64,000 bases of DNA from an uncultured Acidimicrobiales bacterium (GCA_938002965.1 CALKZY010000004.1:42933-106932); one strand, 5' to 3'. Counted from the first letter of the stretch, positions 34,991 through 44,487 are shown. The notes: a model not told the origin generated them from the sequence alone. Translations and numbers: made by a program.

Positions 34991-35923
34991 ATGACCGACT
35001 GGGCCGACCCGGCCGGTACCGGTTTGAGCATCCAACGGAAGGCCTTGCTGGCCGAAGTAGCCGAACGCTACTACCTCAAGCAGGAGTCGCAGCAGAGCAT
35101 TGCTGACGCTTTTGAGATCAGCCGATCAAACGTGTCCCGGTTGTTGGACGCTGCCCGCAGGGCCAATGTGGTCCGGTTTGTGGTCAGCCACCCTCTACAA
35201 CGACACGAGGTCCTTGAGCGCCAACTCCAACGCACTTTCGACGTGAGTGAGGCCGTGGTCGTCGCAGGCTCCGACCCCCAACTACAACTGACCGGCAGCT
35301 ATGGCGGCCGATGGTTGGCGACGAGGTCGGGTCGCTTGGCCATCGGCTGGGGTCGCAGCGTCGAGGCGGCGGTGGACCAGGTCGCAGTCCTGGCCCCCCG
35401 GGCAATAGAGATCATTCAGATCGGCGGTGACCTCTCTGTTCCCCCATCGGCATCGGGTCATGAGTTGACGCAACGCTTGGCTTCAGCCACCGGCGGAACC
35501 CCTCGCTTTCTCCACGCCCCGGCTCTAGTCGAAAGTGAACTGGTCGCATCTGAACTGTTGGCCGATCAACAGGTAGCGGATCATCTCCGACGAGCCCGCC
35601 TTGCCGATGCCGCCCTGATCGGTATCGGTCGACCGGGCGACACCTTCGATCAGTCGACGATTCGAGATGCCCTCGGCGACGGCGACCAACCGATGGCCAA
35701 TGTCGCGGCACGTCTACTAGACCGAGATGGCAATGAACTGGACACTCCCCTGTCCCGCCGGGCCATTGCACTCGATCTGGAGGACCTGCGGCGTATCCCG
35801 GCCGTCACCGGAATCGCCGCCGGGGCACAGAAGGGTCAGCCGATCGCCGCTGCACTACGAGCCCGCCTCATTGATACGTTGATCTGCGACCAACCAGCGG
35901 CCGCGGCAGCTCTGGAGGCCTAA
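34991..35923 (+). CDS. SorC-family transcriptional regulator
   Basis: The 310-residue protein has a short helix-turn-helix at the N-terminus (LLAEVAERYYLKQESQQSIADAFEISRSNVSRLLDAAR region, about 17-55) and a large sugar-binding-like domain (LAIGWGRSVEAAVDQ, ALIGIGRPGD, AVTGIAAGAQKGQPIAAALR). This is the SorC/DeoR type, where phosphorylated sugars or related metabolites are the usual effectors. I take the ATG at 34991, after the E2 stop; the longer frame overlaps E2. It is 31 bases behind E2 and likely regulates the operon through the paired palindromes upstream of E1alpha. Confidence 0.88.
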   Translation: MTDWADPAGTGLSIQRKALLAEVAERYYLKQESQQSIADAFEISRSNVSRLLDAARRANVVRFVVSHPLQRHEVLERQLQRTFDVSEAVVVAGSDPQLQLTGSYGGRWLATRSGRLAIGWGRSVEAAVDQVAVLAPRAIEIIQIGGDLSVPPSASGHELTQRLASATGGTPRFLHAPALVESELVASELLADQQVADHLRRARLADAALIGIGRPGDTFDQSTIRDALGDGDQPMANVAARLLDRDGNELDTPLSRRAIALDLEDLRRIPAVTGIAAGAQKGQPIAAALRARLIDTLICDQPAAAAALEA

Positions 35924-35975
35924 TCCGGAGGTCGGTCTTAGACGGATCACAGAGCCGGCATGATTTGCTCGGATT

Positions 35976-37397
35976 ATGACTAGCACCACGTTCAAAGCCC
36001 GGCTTGCGGCATCACTTTCTTTGATGATGCTGGTGGCCGCAATTACGATGATTGTCACAGCCTGTACTGGTGGCGTCGAAAACGCCTCGCTGCCACCCGA
36101 CAGTGAAACGCTCGCCAGCCCGACAGCCGACAGTGAAACGGTCACCAACCCGACAGCCGACAGTGAAACGCCCGACAATCAGACAGTCGACGAGGCCCTT
36201 AACCTGCTCGATGAGGCTTACAGCAGAATCGACGGTGCGTGGGAGGGATTCGATGCCTCGTCCCACCCGGTCGTTCTCGCCTGGAAGAACGGCGATGACC
36301 TACTGGTTGCCGTTGCCATAAATCACCCAGACCCTGAAGCTCTCGGCCGGGCCCAACAGGTCGACCACGGAGGTTCAAGCCTGGGCAGCGTACACATGCT
36401 CACCGACCTCGAGCCCGAAGTAGCCGATCGACTCAGTGACCTGGTCAACTTCGAGTTCGACACCGAGATCGGGGGTGCAAGCTCCTTTCTGATGGAGGCC
36501 GACACCGATGACGACTTCTTCGACCCTACGACGCTCGACTACGGCTCAACCCTGCTGCATGAGATGTTCCACCGCTATCAGGGTCTGAATCCGGATATCT
36601 ACAGCGGAGAGGGCTTTCAAGACGTCGACGGCTACGCCTACACGGCCGACAACATCAAGATGGCGGCCCTAGAGGACCGAGCCCTATTGGCCGCATTGGC
36701 CGCTGACAACAACGACGATCGAACCACAGCCGCTCGACACGTTGCCGCCATCCGCGCCGCACGCCTGCAATCCGATGCTCGGGTCATACTGGACCAGGAT
36801 CAGGAGTTGGTCGAAGGCGCGGCGCGCTACATAGAACACCTTCTGGGCGGCGACGATACTGCCTATAGCTACCACAACGGCAACTTCGACCGTGAGCTCG
36901 TGCCGTCCCCCACCGAGGCGTACGAGGTCAAGGACAACTACGGGTTCGGTCGGTTCTACAGCACCGGCGCGGCGATGTATCGGTTGTTGGACCTCCTAGG
37001 CCACAAACCCGACGTGCTTACTGAACAGTCCGGTCGACCACCAGCCGAGCTCTTGGCCGAGACGCTTGGTGTCACCGACGCCGACGTCGCCGAACTCGTG
37101 GCCGAAGCCCAGTCCGTCTACGACGCTGAAAACGAACTGGCTGCACTGGCAGCTGAAGCCGCGGAGACCGCCGCCACTGAGCCAAGCCCATTCGCCGAAG
37201 ACGAAGGCGATAGCGGTTACGTGGGCGCCGATGATTCAGAGGCCGACGGCGACTACATCGAAATCACTGATGAACAAGCCGAGTGCCTCGACCGAGAACT
37301 TGGCCCCACCGACGGTGACAGTGGAGATGGCGGCGGCAGCAGTGACGGCGAAACCATTCCAGAAGACGTGTGGGAACTCTGCGTCGGCGCAGGCTAG
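35976..37397 (+). CDS. Lipoprotein with HExxH metallopeptidase-like motif
   Basis: The 473 residues begin with a lipoprotein signal peptide (lipobox at Cys30, IVTAC) and a short repeat-rich stalk in which TADSET occurs twice. The central domain has LLHEMFHRYQ (His195, Glu196, His199), the gluzincin-type HExxH, and VEGAARYIEH around Glu280 as a possible third zinc ligand 81 residues later. The C-terminal 100 residues are acidic and low in complexity, with a final pair of cysteines (AECLD, WELCV). It is a likely exported zinc protease or inactive relative; I do not recognise the family. Confidence 0.75.
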   Translation: MTSTTFKARLAASLSLMMLVAAITMIVTACTGGVENASLPPDSETLASPTADSETVTNPTADSETPDNQTVDEALNLLDEAYSRIDGAWEGFDASSHPVVLAWKNGDDLLVAVAINHPDPEALGRAQQVDHGGSSLGSVHMLTDLEPEVADRLSDLVNFEFDTEIGGASSFLMEADTDDDFFDPTTLDYGSTLLHEMFHRYQGLNPDIYSGEGFQDVDGYAYTADNIKMAALEDRALLAALAADNNDDRTTAARHVAAIRAARLQSDARVILDQDQELVEGAARYIEHLLGGDDTAYSYHNGNFDRELVPSPTEAYEVKDNYGFGRFYSTGAAMYRLLDLLGHKPDVLTEQSGRPPAELLAETLGVTDADVAELVAEAQSVYDAENELAALAAEAAETAATEPSPFAEDEGDSGYVGADDSEADGDYIEITDEQAECLDRELGPTDGDSGDGGGSSDGETIPEDVWELCVGAG

Positions 37398-38248
37398 ACC
37401 GACGTCGACACAGGGCCTGCTTCAGCTGCTTTTACGGCATCGAGAATCGCTCGTCGAACCACCCGGGGGTCTTCGGTCATCATCGAATGGCCGACCCCCG
37501 GCAACGTCTGGACAGTCACCCACCCGGGATCCGCCGCCGCCGCCAGCTCGGCGGTCCCCTTAGGAGAAGTCATCTTGTCTTCGGTGCCCATCAGAATGAG
37601 GGTCGGTACAACCACTGTCGCCATCGCAGCGGTTGCCTCGTCGTAGTTGGCGCAGGCATTGAAGTCGGCGGTGAGCGCACCTGGGCGGCTGTTCTCGACT
37701 AAAGCCCGGGCGCTTCCCAGCATCCACATGCCGGGGACCGGGTTCAAGCCGACGTGGGCCGCTCGGCCGTGACCCCACGCAGCCATCAGGGCCGCAGCCC
37801 GACCCAGTTCGTCTTCCGACGACGAGATTAACTCAGGGTGGACGGGCATAGCGTCGGCCGTACCCATCAAGACCATCGAACGCACCAACTGCCGGTGACG
37901 GCGGGCCGCTTCAAGGGCAATCATCGAACCCATCGAATGACCGGCCAGATGCAGTCCACCGGGCCGGTTGTCAAGCCCGGCGGCTGTGGCGAAGCGAGCG
38001 ATCCAATCGGCCATGTCGGCTATGGACTTCAGCGGCTCACCACCGCTTCGCCCATGTCCAGGCAAATCAACCGCTAGCGCCCGCAGATCGCGGTGGGCCA
38101 GAAAGCGGGTTTGGTTCTGCCAGATTGTGCCGTCCATACCGGCCCCATGAAGTAGGAGTACGGCCGGGCGCTCGACCATCTTTGGCCCGGTCACATCAAC
38201 CCCTCCGGTGGCGGCGTGAACAATCTGTCCATCAAGTTCAAGTTGCAT
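37394..38248 (-). CDS. Alpha/beta hydrolase
   Basis: The 284-residue protein has the alpha/beta-hydrolase order: oxyanion strand LLLHGAGMDGTIW (31-43), VDLPGHGRS, nucleophile elbow GHSMGS with Ser105, acid MGTEDKM and histidine GVGHSMM near the end. The start is the ATG at 38248, preceded by AGGGG; a longer frame would overlap the MetY-like gene. It lies 10 bases after that gene on the same strand. It is not the homoserine acetyltransferase MetX, which has a different elbow and is longer. Substrate unknown. Confidence 0.88.
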   Translation of the reverse strand: MQLELDGQIVHAATGGVDVTGPKMVERPAVLLLHGAGMDGTIWQNQTRFLAHRDLRALAVDLPGHGRSGGEPLKSIADMADWIARFATAAGLDNRPGGLHLAGHSMGSMIALEAARRHRQLVRSMVLMGTADAMPVHPELISSSEDELGRAAALMAAWGHGRAAHVGLNPVPGMWMLGSARALVENSRPGALTADFNACANYDEATAAMATVVVPTLILMGTEDKMTSPKGTAELAAAADPGWVTVQTLPGVGHSMMTEDPRVVRRAILDAVKAAEAGPVSTSV

Positions 38249-38258
38249 GTCGACGCCC

Positions 38259-39551
38259 CTATCGCTGGCTGGCCTTGAGAGCTCGCTCAAGGTCCTCGAC
38301 AATATCGGCAGGATCCTCCAGACCGACCGACAGCCGGATCAGATCTTCGCCAATGCCGGCCGCCTCCAGTTGCTCAGCCGACATCTGTTGATGGGTGGTG
38401 GAAGCCGGGTGAATAACCAGCGTCTTGGCATCGCCTACGTTGGCCAGGTGCGAAGATAGTTTCACCCCTTCGATGAATTTGCGACCGGCGTCTCGCCCAC
38501 CCTTCACCCCAAAGCTGAGTATCGCTCCGGCGCCCTTCGGGTAGAGCCTGGCCGCCAGCTCATGATCGGGATGGGAGGGAACTCGGGGGTGGCGGACCCA
38601 GGCCACAGCGTCGTTGGTCTGCAGCATGGCCAACACGGCGTCGGTGTTGTCGACGTGGCGCTCCATCCGTAACGGCAGCGTCTCGACTCCCTGCAAGATT
38701 TGAAAGGCGTTCGGCGGGCTCATGCAGGCCCCGAAGTCTCGTAGGCCTTCGGCGCGGGCTCGCATGCCCAGCGCCGCAGGCCCGAACTCTTCAGCGAACG
38801 TCAAGCCGTGATAGCCGGCGTAGGGCTCGATCAGCGTTGGATGCTTACCTGAGGCCAGCCAATCGAAACGGCCGCCGTCGACGATCACGCCACCGAGAGC
38901 CACACCGTGGCCGCCGATGAATTTGGTGACTGAGTGCATAACGATGTCAGCGCCATGCTCGATTGGGCGCATTAGGTACGGGGTGGAGAAGGTTGAGTCC
39001 ACCATGAGAGGCAGACCGTTCCGGTGGGCCACGTCGGCCACCGCTTCGATGTCGAGCACTTCGATGCCGGGGTTGCCCAAGGTCTCAGCGAACACCACCT
39101 TGGTGTTGTCCTGAACGGCGGCCTCAAACGCTGCCGGGTCGCGGGGGTCAACGAACGTGGTTTCGATGCCATAGCGCGGCAGCGTCAGGCTCAACATGTT
39201 GTACGAGCCGCCGTAAATGTTCTTGGAGGCCACGATGTGATCGCCCCCATCCACCAGAGCCGAGACGGCCAGGTGGAATGCCGCCTGGCCACTGGCTGTG
39301 CACACCGCCCCCACTCCCCCTTCGAGTGCCGCCAACCGCTCTTCCAACACTGCCACCGTGGGATTTGAAATGCGGCTGTAGATATGACCTGGAACCTCCA
39401 GGTTGAATAACGCTGCCGCCTCTTCGGTGTCGGGGAACGAGTAGCTGGTTGTGTAGTAGATCGGGACGGCCCGAGCTCCCGTCGTCGGATCAGGCTGTTG
39501 CCCAGCGTGCAGGCTCAGCGTGTCGAAACGAAGGAAGTCGGGTTCAACCAT
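38259..39551 (-). CDS. O-acetylhomoserine sulfhydrylase (MetY-like)
   Basis: The 430-residue PLP enzyme of the Cys/Met metabolism family has the MetY-type opening TLSLHAGQQPDPTTGARAVPIYYTTSY and the PLP lysine Lys210 in MHSVTKFIGGHG. It would add sulfide to O-acetylhomoserine to form homocysteine, the direct sulfhydrylation route to methionine. A cystathionine-type lyase activity cannot be excluded from sequence alone, but the length and N-terminus match MetY. The adjacent hydrolase gene is co-directional; no MetX gene lies next to it in the window. Confidence 0.9.
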   Translation of the reverse strand: MVEPDFLRFDTLSLHAGQQPDPTTGARAVPIYYTTSYSFPDTEEAAALFNLEVPGHIYSRISNPTVAVLEERLAALEGGVGAVCTASGQAAFHLAVSALVDGGDHIVASKNIYGGSYNMLSLTLPRYGIETTFVDPRDPAAFEAAVQDNTKVVFAETLGNPGIEVLDIEAVADVAHRNGLPLMVDSTFSTPYLMRPIEHGADIVMHSVTKFIGGHGVALGGVIVDGGRFDWLASGKHPTLIEPYAGYHGLTFAEEFGPAALGMRARAEGLRDFGACMSPPNAFQILQGVETLPLRMERHVDNTDAVLAMLQTNDAVAWVRHPRVPSHPDHELAARLYPKGAGAILSFGVKGGRDAGRKFIEGVKLSSHLANVGDAKTLVIHPASTTHQQMSAEQLEAAGIGEDLIRLSVGLEDPADIVEDLERALKASQR

Positions 39552-39570
39552 GATTCGAGGATAGTTGGAA

Positions 39571-39690
39571 GTGGTCCGCGCCTACCCACCGTTAGTCGTA
39601 ACGGCGGCCTTCGTTCCACCGCACCCCGACGCCGAAGATCCGGCCAAGCGTGAAGCACTTATCGAAACCATCGACAGGTTTCTCAGTTGA
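39571..39690 (+). CDS. Possible small protein or gene remnant (39 codons)
   Basis: A frame from GTG 39571 to TGA 39690 in the 163-base gap encodes a 39-residue peptide with typical local codon use (GC at third positions) and a helical end with ALIETIDRFLS. The Pro/His/Asp-containing middle looks like a protein fragment. There is no good ribosome site, and a TAG closes the frame just upstream. It could be a small gene or the leftover of a longer one; I cannot decide. Confidence 0.3.
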   Translation: MVRAYPPLVVTAAFVPPHPDAEDPAKREALIETIDRFLS

Positions 39691-39714
39691 CCGGCTTCCG
39701 GTTCGCCGGCGACG

Positions 39715-40239
39715 CTACCTGATGAAGCGAATGTTGAACGGATACCGGTAATCGACACCATCATTGGCTTTGATACCGGCGTAGATCGGCATCACCAGCC
39801 AAACGACGGCAACAATGAAGAATAGGAAAATGCCGACCAGTACGAAGATCAAGATGAACGCCACGATGCTGGCCAATAGTCCGGTGATCCAGAAATTCAG
39901 CGACTCGACGGAAGCCCGGCGAACGAAGTCCGACTCTCGACCCTTGGTCAACATGATTATCAGCGGCACCAGAAATCCGCCGATTCCAGAAACCAAACCC
40001 AGTAGCTGACCAAAGTGGGCGAACATCGCCATCTGCTGATCGGATATTGACGAAGCAGCAGACGAAACCTGTCCGCCGACAGCCTGCATCGACCCGGCTC
40101 CGCACGGGGGCGCTGGAGCGGTCTGTTCGGTCCAGACCTCGCCGTCCCAATACCTGACCAGGTCGTCACCTGCCGGGTACCAACCGGCAGCCGGGGAGTC
40201 CGACTCGTGACCTAACGGCTTGCCATCGGGCTGTTCCAC
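39715..40239 (-). CDS. DUF2510-DUF4870 membrane protein
   Basis: The roughly 174-residue protein starts with a DUF2510 motif (AGWYPAGDDLVRYWDGEVWTEQ), a short actinobacterial W-rich module, followed after a linker by a DUF4870 domain: about four hydrophobic segments with FGQLLGLVSGIGGFLVPLIIML, the central ASVESLNFWI, and an end segment with VMPIYAGIKANDG. Both are of unknown function. Several GTG codons between 40239 and 40251 could serve as starts; 40239 best fits the GAGG ribosome site. It is divergent from the DinB-type gene. Confidence 0.82.
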   Translation of the reverse strand: MEQPDGKPLGHESDSPAAGWYPAGDDLVRYWDGEVWTEQTAPAPPCGAGSMQAVGGQVSSAASSISDQQMAMFAHFGQLLGLVSGIGGFLVPLIIMLTKGRESDFVRRASVESLNFWITGLLASIVAFILIFVLVGIFLFFIVAVVWLVMPIYAGIKANDGVDYRYPFNIRFIR

Positions 40240-40379
40240 CACACACCTCACTACGACTGGTCAACCGGTACATGCGGCTGCAAGGCCATGCTAGCCCCTG
40301 TAGTCAACCCGGTCAGCCCGGCTCCCCCACCAGCGCGGAATTAGAAGCAGCGTCGACTTGACGCCACTACCGTTGCCAC

Positions 40380-40934
40380 GTGACTCAACAGACGACTATT
40401 GCGCCGTGGCCCTCGACTCGACCCGAACCGCCACCACTGGCAACCGCCGCACCCGAACGACAGATGTTGGACGAGTTCCTCGACTACTACCGCGCGGCGT
40501 TGGTCGACCGGGCCTGGGGTTTGACCCATGCTCAACTCCAGATCCAGCTCCCGCCGTCGGACCTGTCGCTCGGCAAGCTGCTGGCTCACATGGCGTTAGT
40601 GGAACGAATCTGGTTCCAGGTCCGTTTCGATGGTGACGAGATGCCCGAGCCATGGTCGTCACTTGACTGGGAAGCTGATCCCGACGCTGAAATGTCGGCC
40701 GCCGAGGCCATGACCGTCGAGGAGCTCTTGACCCAATTTGACGGGTCGGTCGACAACTCCCGGACCCGTCTCTCAGCAGTCGACGATCTCGACCAACTCT
40801 CGGAGCGAACCAACCAGGAAGGCGAAGGTTGGAGCATGCGTTGGATCCTCATTCATATGATCGAAGAGTATGCCCGGCACTGCGGACACGCCGACCTAAT
40901 CCGCCAGTCAATCGACGGCAACACAGCGGGCTGA
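40380..40934 (+). CDS. DinB/DUF664-family protein
   Basis: The 184-residue helical protein has the DinB-type metal-binding layout: LLAHMALVERIWF near 64-76 and WILIHMIEEYARHCGHADLIRQ at the end, with histidines as expected for a divalent metal site. In actinobacteria many members are mycothiol- or bacillithiol-dependent S-transferases, so this may be a thiol transferase in detoxification. The start is a GTG. The first 25 residues are Pro/Ala rich and probably disordered. Confidence 0.87.
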   Translation: MTQQTTIAPWPSTRPEPPPLATAAPERQMLDEFLDYYRAALVDRAWGLTHAQLQIQLPPSDLSLGKLLAHMALVERIWFQVRFDGDEMPEPWSSLDWEADPDAEMSAAEAMTVEELLTQFDGSVDNSRTRLSAVDDLDQLSERTNQEGEGWSMRWILIHMIEEYARHCGHADLIRQSIDGNTAG

Positions 40935-40949
40935 GCACTCCGACACGAC

Positions 40950-40979
40950 CACCGACTGGGTGAATCCCCACCCTCGGTG
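40950..40979 (+). terminator. Possible hairpin terminator after the DinB-type gene
   Basis: CACCGA-CT-GGGTG (40950-40962) pairs with CACCCTCGGTG (40969-40979) as an 11-base-pair stem with a two-base bulge and a six-base loop. It begins 16 bases after the DinB-type stop codon. No T run follows, so efficiency is uncertain. Confidence 0.45.
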
Positions 40980-41107
40980 ACCGGTTCAGCCCAATCAGTC
41001 GCCCCGCAGGTGGGTCGGCCGCACCTGACCTGGTTCCAGCGACCCAAGAACCGCGGCGGTCACTTGACCTCTCGCCCCACCATCGGCAACCCGATACCAC
41101 TTGGGGC

Positions 41108-43069
41108 ATGACCACAAATCACCACACGAGTCTCACGAAGGAGCTCGACGCTTCACCGGCAGACAACCCGGCCCTGTCGAGGCTCGCCCCTCGACCGCAA
41201 CACCAGCGTCCGAAGAAGCTGACGGCCATCACGGCTGCGCTCGTCACCCTGTTGGCAACGTTGGCGTTCTCATTGGCGCCCACAGCTTCCAGCGCCCAGG
41301 CCAACTTCGACATCACGAACCTGAACATGGTTCCTGAGCGAGGTTGGGGCGTCGCCGATCAAACACCACTGGAGACGCAAACCTCATCGCTTGACGTTCT
41401 GGTCTGGGACTTCGCCCAGATCGGCAACCGCATGTTTGTCGGCGGTGCCTTTCTGAACGTCCAGGAGTCCAAATACTCGGCTCCTATCAGCCAGCCATAT
41501 GTGGCCGCCTTCGACGTGACCACCGGCGACTGGATCAGCACCTGGCGTCCTCAACTAGATCGAGCCGTCTACTCGCTGGAGTCGTTCAACGGCATGCTGA
41601 TCGTCGGTGGCGAATTCACCAACGTCAATGGCGCCCCTCGGGAGGCGCTGGTGGCCCTCGACCCGACCACAGGAGCGACCGTCAACTCTTTCGCCGGTCG
41701 GATGGAACGACCGTGGTCGGACAAGCGGGCCATGGTCCGAGACCTTCAGGTTGACGGATCCCGGCTCTACGCTGTCGGCAACTTCTCTCATGCAAACGGG
41801 GCAGGCAACATCCGAACCCGGGCCTACAAAGCTGCTCGCTTCAACGGCGCCAACGGCCAGGTCGACGTCAACTGGAAACCGGCGGTCACCGGTTCAGGAG
41901 TTTGGGGCGTTGACATCGATCGTGCTCGCGGTGAAGTCCACCTGGTCGGCTACTTCGATGCTGTCAACGGCGAGGCCAGCACCGGCAACTTCCACACCGT
42001 CACCGACACCACCGGTGCCACCAAAGCCGGCAAGATCGATATCCCCCGCAACTTCCCGGCATCCCAACCCGAATTCTTCGATGTCGTCACTGGCGACAAC
42101 ACGGTATGGGCCATCGGCGAGCAGCACGTGGTGCAAACCCTAGATGCCAACAATCATTCGATGATCGCCTACAACTCAACCGGCTACACATCCAACACCT
42201 TTGCCTACTCTGGAGGATTCGCCGGAGGTGCCTACCAAGCCGGTGAGCGAATCGGAGACTGGGTCTTCGCAGGCTGCCACTGCACCTACTCGGTGCGAAA
42301 CGGGGTGCCTTCCCACCACTCGTCGGTGACCAATCAGCGAACCGATCATCGCCTCGTCATGGCCTACAACGCCCGCTCCGGTCGACTTTACGAACCGTTC
42401 AAGCCCGACTTCTACAGCCCACGTGACGGCACCTGGGCCATCGAGGCTGACACTAATCACGGTTGTCTATGGGTTGGCGGCGACTTCCACGTTGGCGGCG
42501 TCGACTCCGGCCAGAACCGCTGGCTCGGTGGATTCGGCCGTTTCTGCCCCAACGACTTCGCCCCCAACAACGGAGGCGGAGGCCACGGGGCCGGAGCCTA
42601 CATCGAGACAGGCTCGGAGTGGACCTACACCGACTCTGCCAACGGCGAACCGGTCAACTGGACCCAGGGCATTGCCAACGGACAGACCGGCTCAGCCGAG
42701 CTCGGGTTTGGTGACGGAAATGAGGCTACGACATTGGCCTCTGGACAGATCAGCTACTACTTCACTCAATCATTTGAGGTCGCCAACGCCGGTCAGGCCG
42801 GACAGCTCGACCTCCAGTTGGCAGCCGACGACGGTGCCGTCGTGTACATCAACGGAACCGAGGTCCTGCGGGTCAACATGCCTGACGGTCCGATTGGTCC
42901 CAACACCCGACCTTTGACTTGGGTCGGGGGAGCCGACGAGCGACTCAAAAACTACACAGTGAACGGGAATGCTCTGGTCGACGGCACCAATACTGTGGCC
43001 GTCGAGGTTCACAATCTTTGGCGGGGCAACGGCGACTTGAGCTTCGATTTGGGTCTGGCGGGCGGCTAA
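41108..43069 (+). CDS. Large secreted beta-propeller protein with C-terminal jelly-roll domain
   Basis: The 653-residue protein has an extended N-terminal region, a hydrophobic segment (about 39-58) ending in SSAQA as a likely signal cleavage site, and then a propeller built from repeats of the type MFVGGAFLNV, MLIVGGEFTNVNG, LYAVGNFSHANG, CLWVGGDFHVGG. The C-terminal 165 residues form a separate beta-sandwich (FEVANAGQAGQLDLQLAADDGAVVYINGTEVLRVN) of the PA14/jelly-roll type. A Gly-rich linker joins them. It should be exported; a binding or glycan-related role is likely, catalytic residues are not evident. Confidence 0.83.
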   Translation: MTTNHHTSLTKELDASPADNPALSRLAPRPQHQRPKKLTAITAALVTLLATLAFSLAPTASSAQANFDITNLNMVPERGWGVADQTPLETQTSSLDVLVWDFAQIGNRMFVGGAFLNVQESKYSAPISQPYVAAFDVTTGDWISTWRPQLDRAVYSLESFNGMLIVGGEFTNVNGAPREALVALDPTTGATVNSFAGRMERPWSDKRAMVRDLQVDGSRLYAVGNFSHANGAGNIRTRAYKAARFNGANGQVDVNWKPAVTGSGVWGVDIDRARGEVHLVGYFDAVNGEASTGNFHTVTDTTGATKAGKIDIPRNFPASQPEFFDVVTGDNTVWAIGEQHVVQTLDANNHSMIAYNSTGYTSNTFAYSGGFAGGAYQAGERIGDWVFAGCHCTYSVRNGVPSHHSSVTNQRTDHRLVMAYNARSGRLYEPFKPDFYSPRDGTWAIEADTNHGCLWVGGDFHVGGVDSGQNRWLGGFGRFCPNDFAPNNGGGGHGAGAYIETGSEWTYTDSANGEPVNWTQGIANGQTGSAELGFGDGNEATTLASGQISYYFTQSFEVANAGQAGQLDLQLAADDGAVVYINGTEVLRVNMPDGPIGPNTRPLTWVGGADERLKNYTVNGNALVDGTNTVAVEVHNLWRGNGDLSFDLGLAGG

Positions 43070-43536
43070 CGGCTGGAGTCAGCGCCCGTCCGAGGAGAGT
43101 CGGGCGGGAGCTCAAGCCATGTCTCATGGACCGACATCCACCGCAACCCGTCGGGAGCGGTTGAGTCAACCTCGAACACCACGCTCGACTGTCGAGTCGT
43201 GGTGTTCGACGCGTCACGGTGAATCTCCAGATAGGAGGCCGAGACCAGCCTGCCCCGGTGCCACACCACCTTCACCTCTGCCACCTCGATGGCAAATGAC
43301 TCGGGACCCTCATACGACCCGGCGGCGGCTCGGATCCCTTCCATCAAATCGTGGCGTGGAACCACCCGGCCGTTAGTTCCGATAAACAGAAACTCGTCGG
43401 CTAGGGCGTTCTCTACCCGTTCCAGTGACGTGGAGCGGCCCCAGAACCAGCGCTCGAACTCAACGTGGAGAGTCCGAATCTCATCCTCGATCATGGCCGG
43501 TGTGATATCGCCTGAGGCGATGGCTGCACCGCTCAT
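43066..43536 (-). CDS. SnoaL/DUF4440-like NTF2-fold protein
   Basis: The 156-residue protein has the cone-shaped NTF2 fold pattern: an N-terminal helix (EDEIRTLHVEFERWFWG), ADEFLFIGTNGRVVPRHDLM and beta strands ending in DGLRWMSVHETWLELP. Members act as small isomerases, polyketide cyclases or regulators. It overlaps the SDR gene upstream by four bases, so they are coupled. The end overlaps the convergent propeller gene by four bases. Activity unknown. Confidence 0.8.
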   Translation of the reverse strand: MSGAAIASGDITPAMIEDEIRTLHVEFERWFWGRSTSLERVENALADEFLFIGTNGRVVPRHDLMEGIRAAAGSYEGPESFAIEVAEVKVVWHRGRLVSASYLEIHRDASNTTTRQSSVVFEVDSTAPDGLRWMSVHETWLELPPDSPRTGADSSR

Positions 43537-44429
43537 TCGACCAAGTGTTGCAGTACGCCGGCCTGATGGATTCGTTCGATGAACTCAGGCTCGTAGGCCG
43601 CTTCGGGGTCGTCGCGGACCATTTGATCCAGCAGCTGGGCGTCGTCGCCGACAAGGATTCGCCACTGGCCAGCGAGCACACCATCGAGAATGATGGAGGC
43701 GGCCTGGGCCGCCGACGTCGGCGCCTCGTTGCGGAACGCGGCGGCCCGTTCGGCAACTTCCGGCAAGGCCCCTACCGCCGGGTCGCCGGTGGCGATCATT
43801 CGGGAGTTGGCGACAATGCCGGTCCCGATGTGGCCGGGCATAACCACCGAGACGCCAACATGAGGAGCGTGTACTCGGAACTCTGCTATCAACGCCTCGG
43901 AGAAACCTTTGACGGCGAACTTGGCCGCGGCATATGAGGTGTGCGTCCGATTTGGCCCGAGCGAGGCCCAAAAGCCGTTGATGCTCGACACGTTGACGAC
44001 ATGCCCCTCATCGGATGCCACAACCAAGGGTATGAAGACTCGACTTGAAAGATAGACACCCTGCCAACAGACGTCGAACGTTTTCTCCCATAGCGAGCGG
44101 TCCCCGTTTATGAAGCTCTCAACCATCCCGATACCGGCGTTGTTGAACAACAGGTTGACCGAGTCGACCCCCAAACCAGTCAGCGCCCGATCACGAAACT
44201 GCTCCAGCTGGGCTTCGTCGGTCACGTCACACACCGAGTGGGAAACTCGGGCCGGGCCCGACGGTCGGTCCTGAGCCAAGCAGCGTTCGGCCGTCTCAAC
44301 CAGACTTGATGAGTCCAGATCACACAGCGCAAGGTGAGCGCCGCGCGACGCCAGCTGTATGGCCAGCTCCCGACCAATACCCGAACCAGCTCCCGTTACC
44401 ACTGCCACCTTGTCCTCGAAGCTCTCCAT
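43533..44429 (-). CDS. SDR-family oxidoreductase
   Basis: This 298-residue classical SDR has VAVVTGAGSGIG at 8-19, the NNAG motif in LLFNNAGIGM and a catalytic Ser...Tyr-x-x-x-Lys set (NVSSINGF, TSYAAAKFAVKG). A C-terminal tail of about 30 residues beyond the core is longer than in the window's other SDRs. I start at the ATG at 44429, since the longer frame would overlap the adaptor gene. It follows that gene by 58 bases and overlaps the NTF2-like gene. Confidence 0.9.
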   Translation of the reverse strand: MESFEDKVAVVTGAGSGIGRELAIQLASRGAHLALCDLDSSSLVETAERCLAQDRPSGPARVSHSVCDVTDEAQLEQFRDRALTGLGVDSVNLLFNNAGIGMVESFINGDRSLWEKTFDVCWQGVYLSSRVFIPLVVASDEGHVVNVSSINGFWASLGPNRTHTSYAAAKFAVKGFSEALIAEFRVHAPHVGVSVVMPGHIGTGIVANSRMIATGDPAVGALPEVAERAAAFRNEAPTSAAQAASIILDGVLAGQWRILVGDDAQLLDQMVRDDPEAAYEPEFIERIHQAGVLQHLVE

Positions 44430-44487
44430 GGAGGCACGGTAGCCCGCCCGGTGGCGGCAAGCCAGCAGCGGGTCAGATGACAGAGAG

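Noticed and set aside
37394..38248. Hydrolase as homoserine acetyltransferase beside MetY
   Set aside because: Length and the GHSMGS elbow fit general alpha/beta hydrolases, not MetX.
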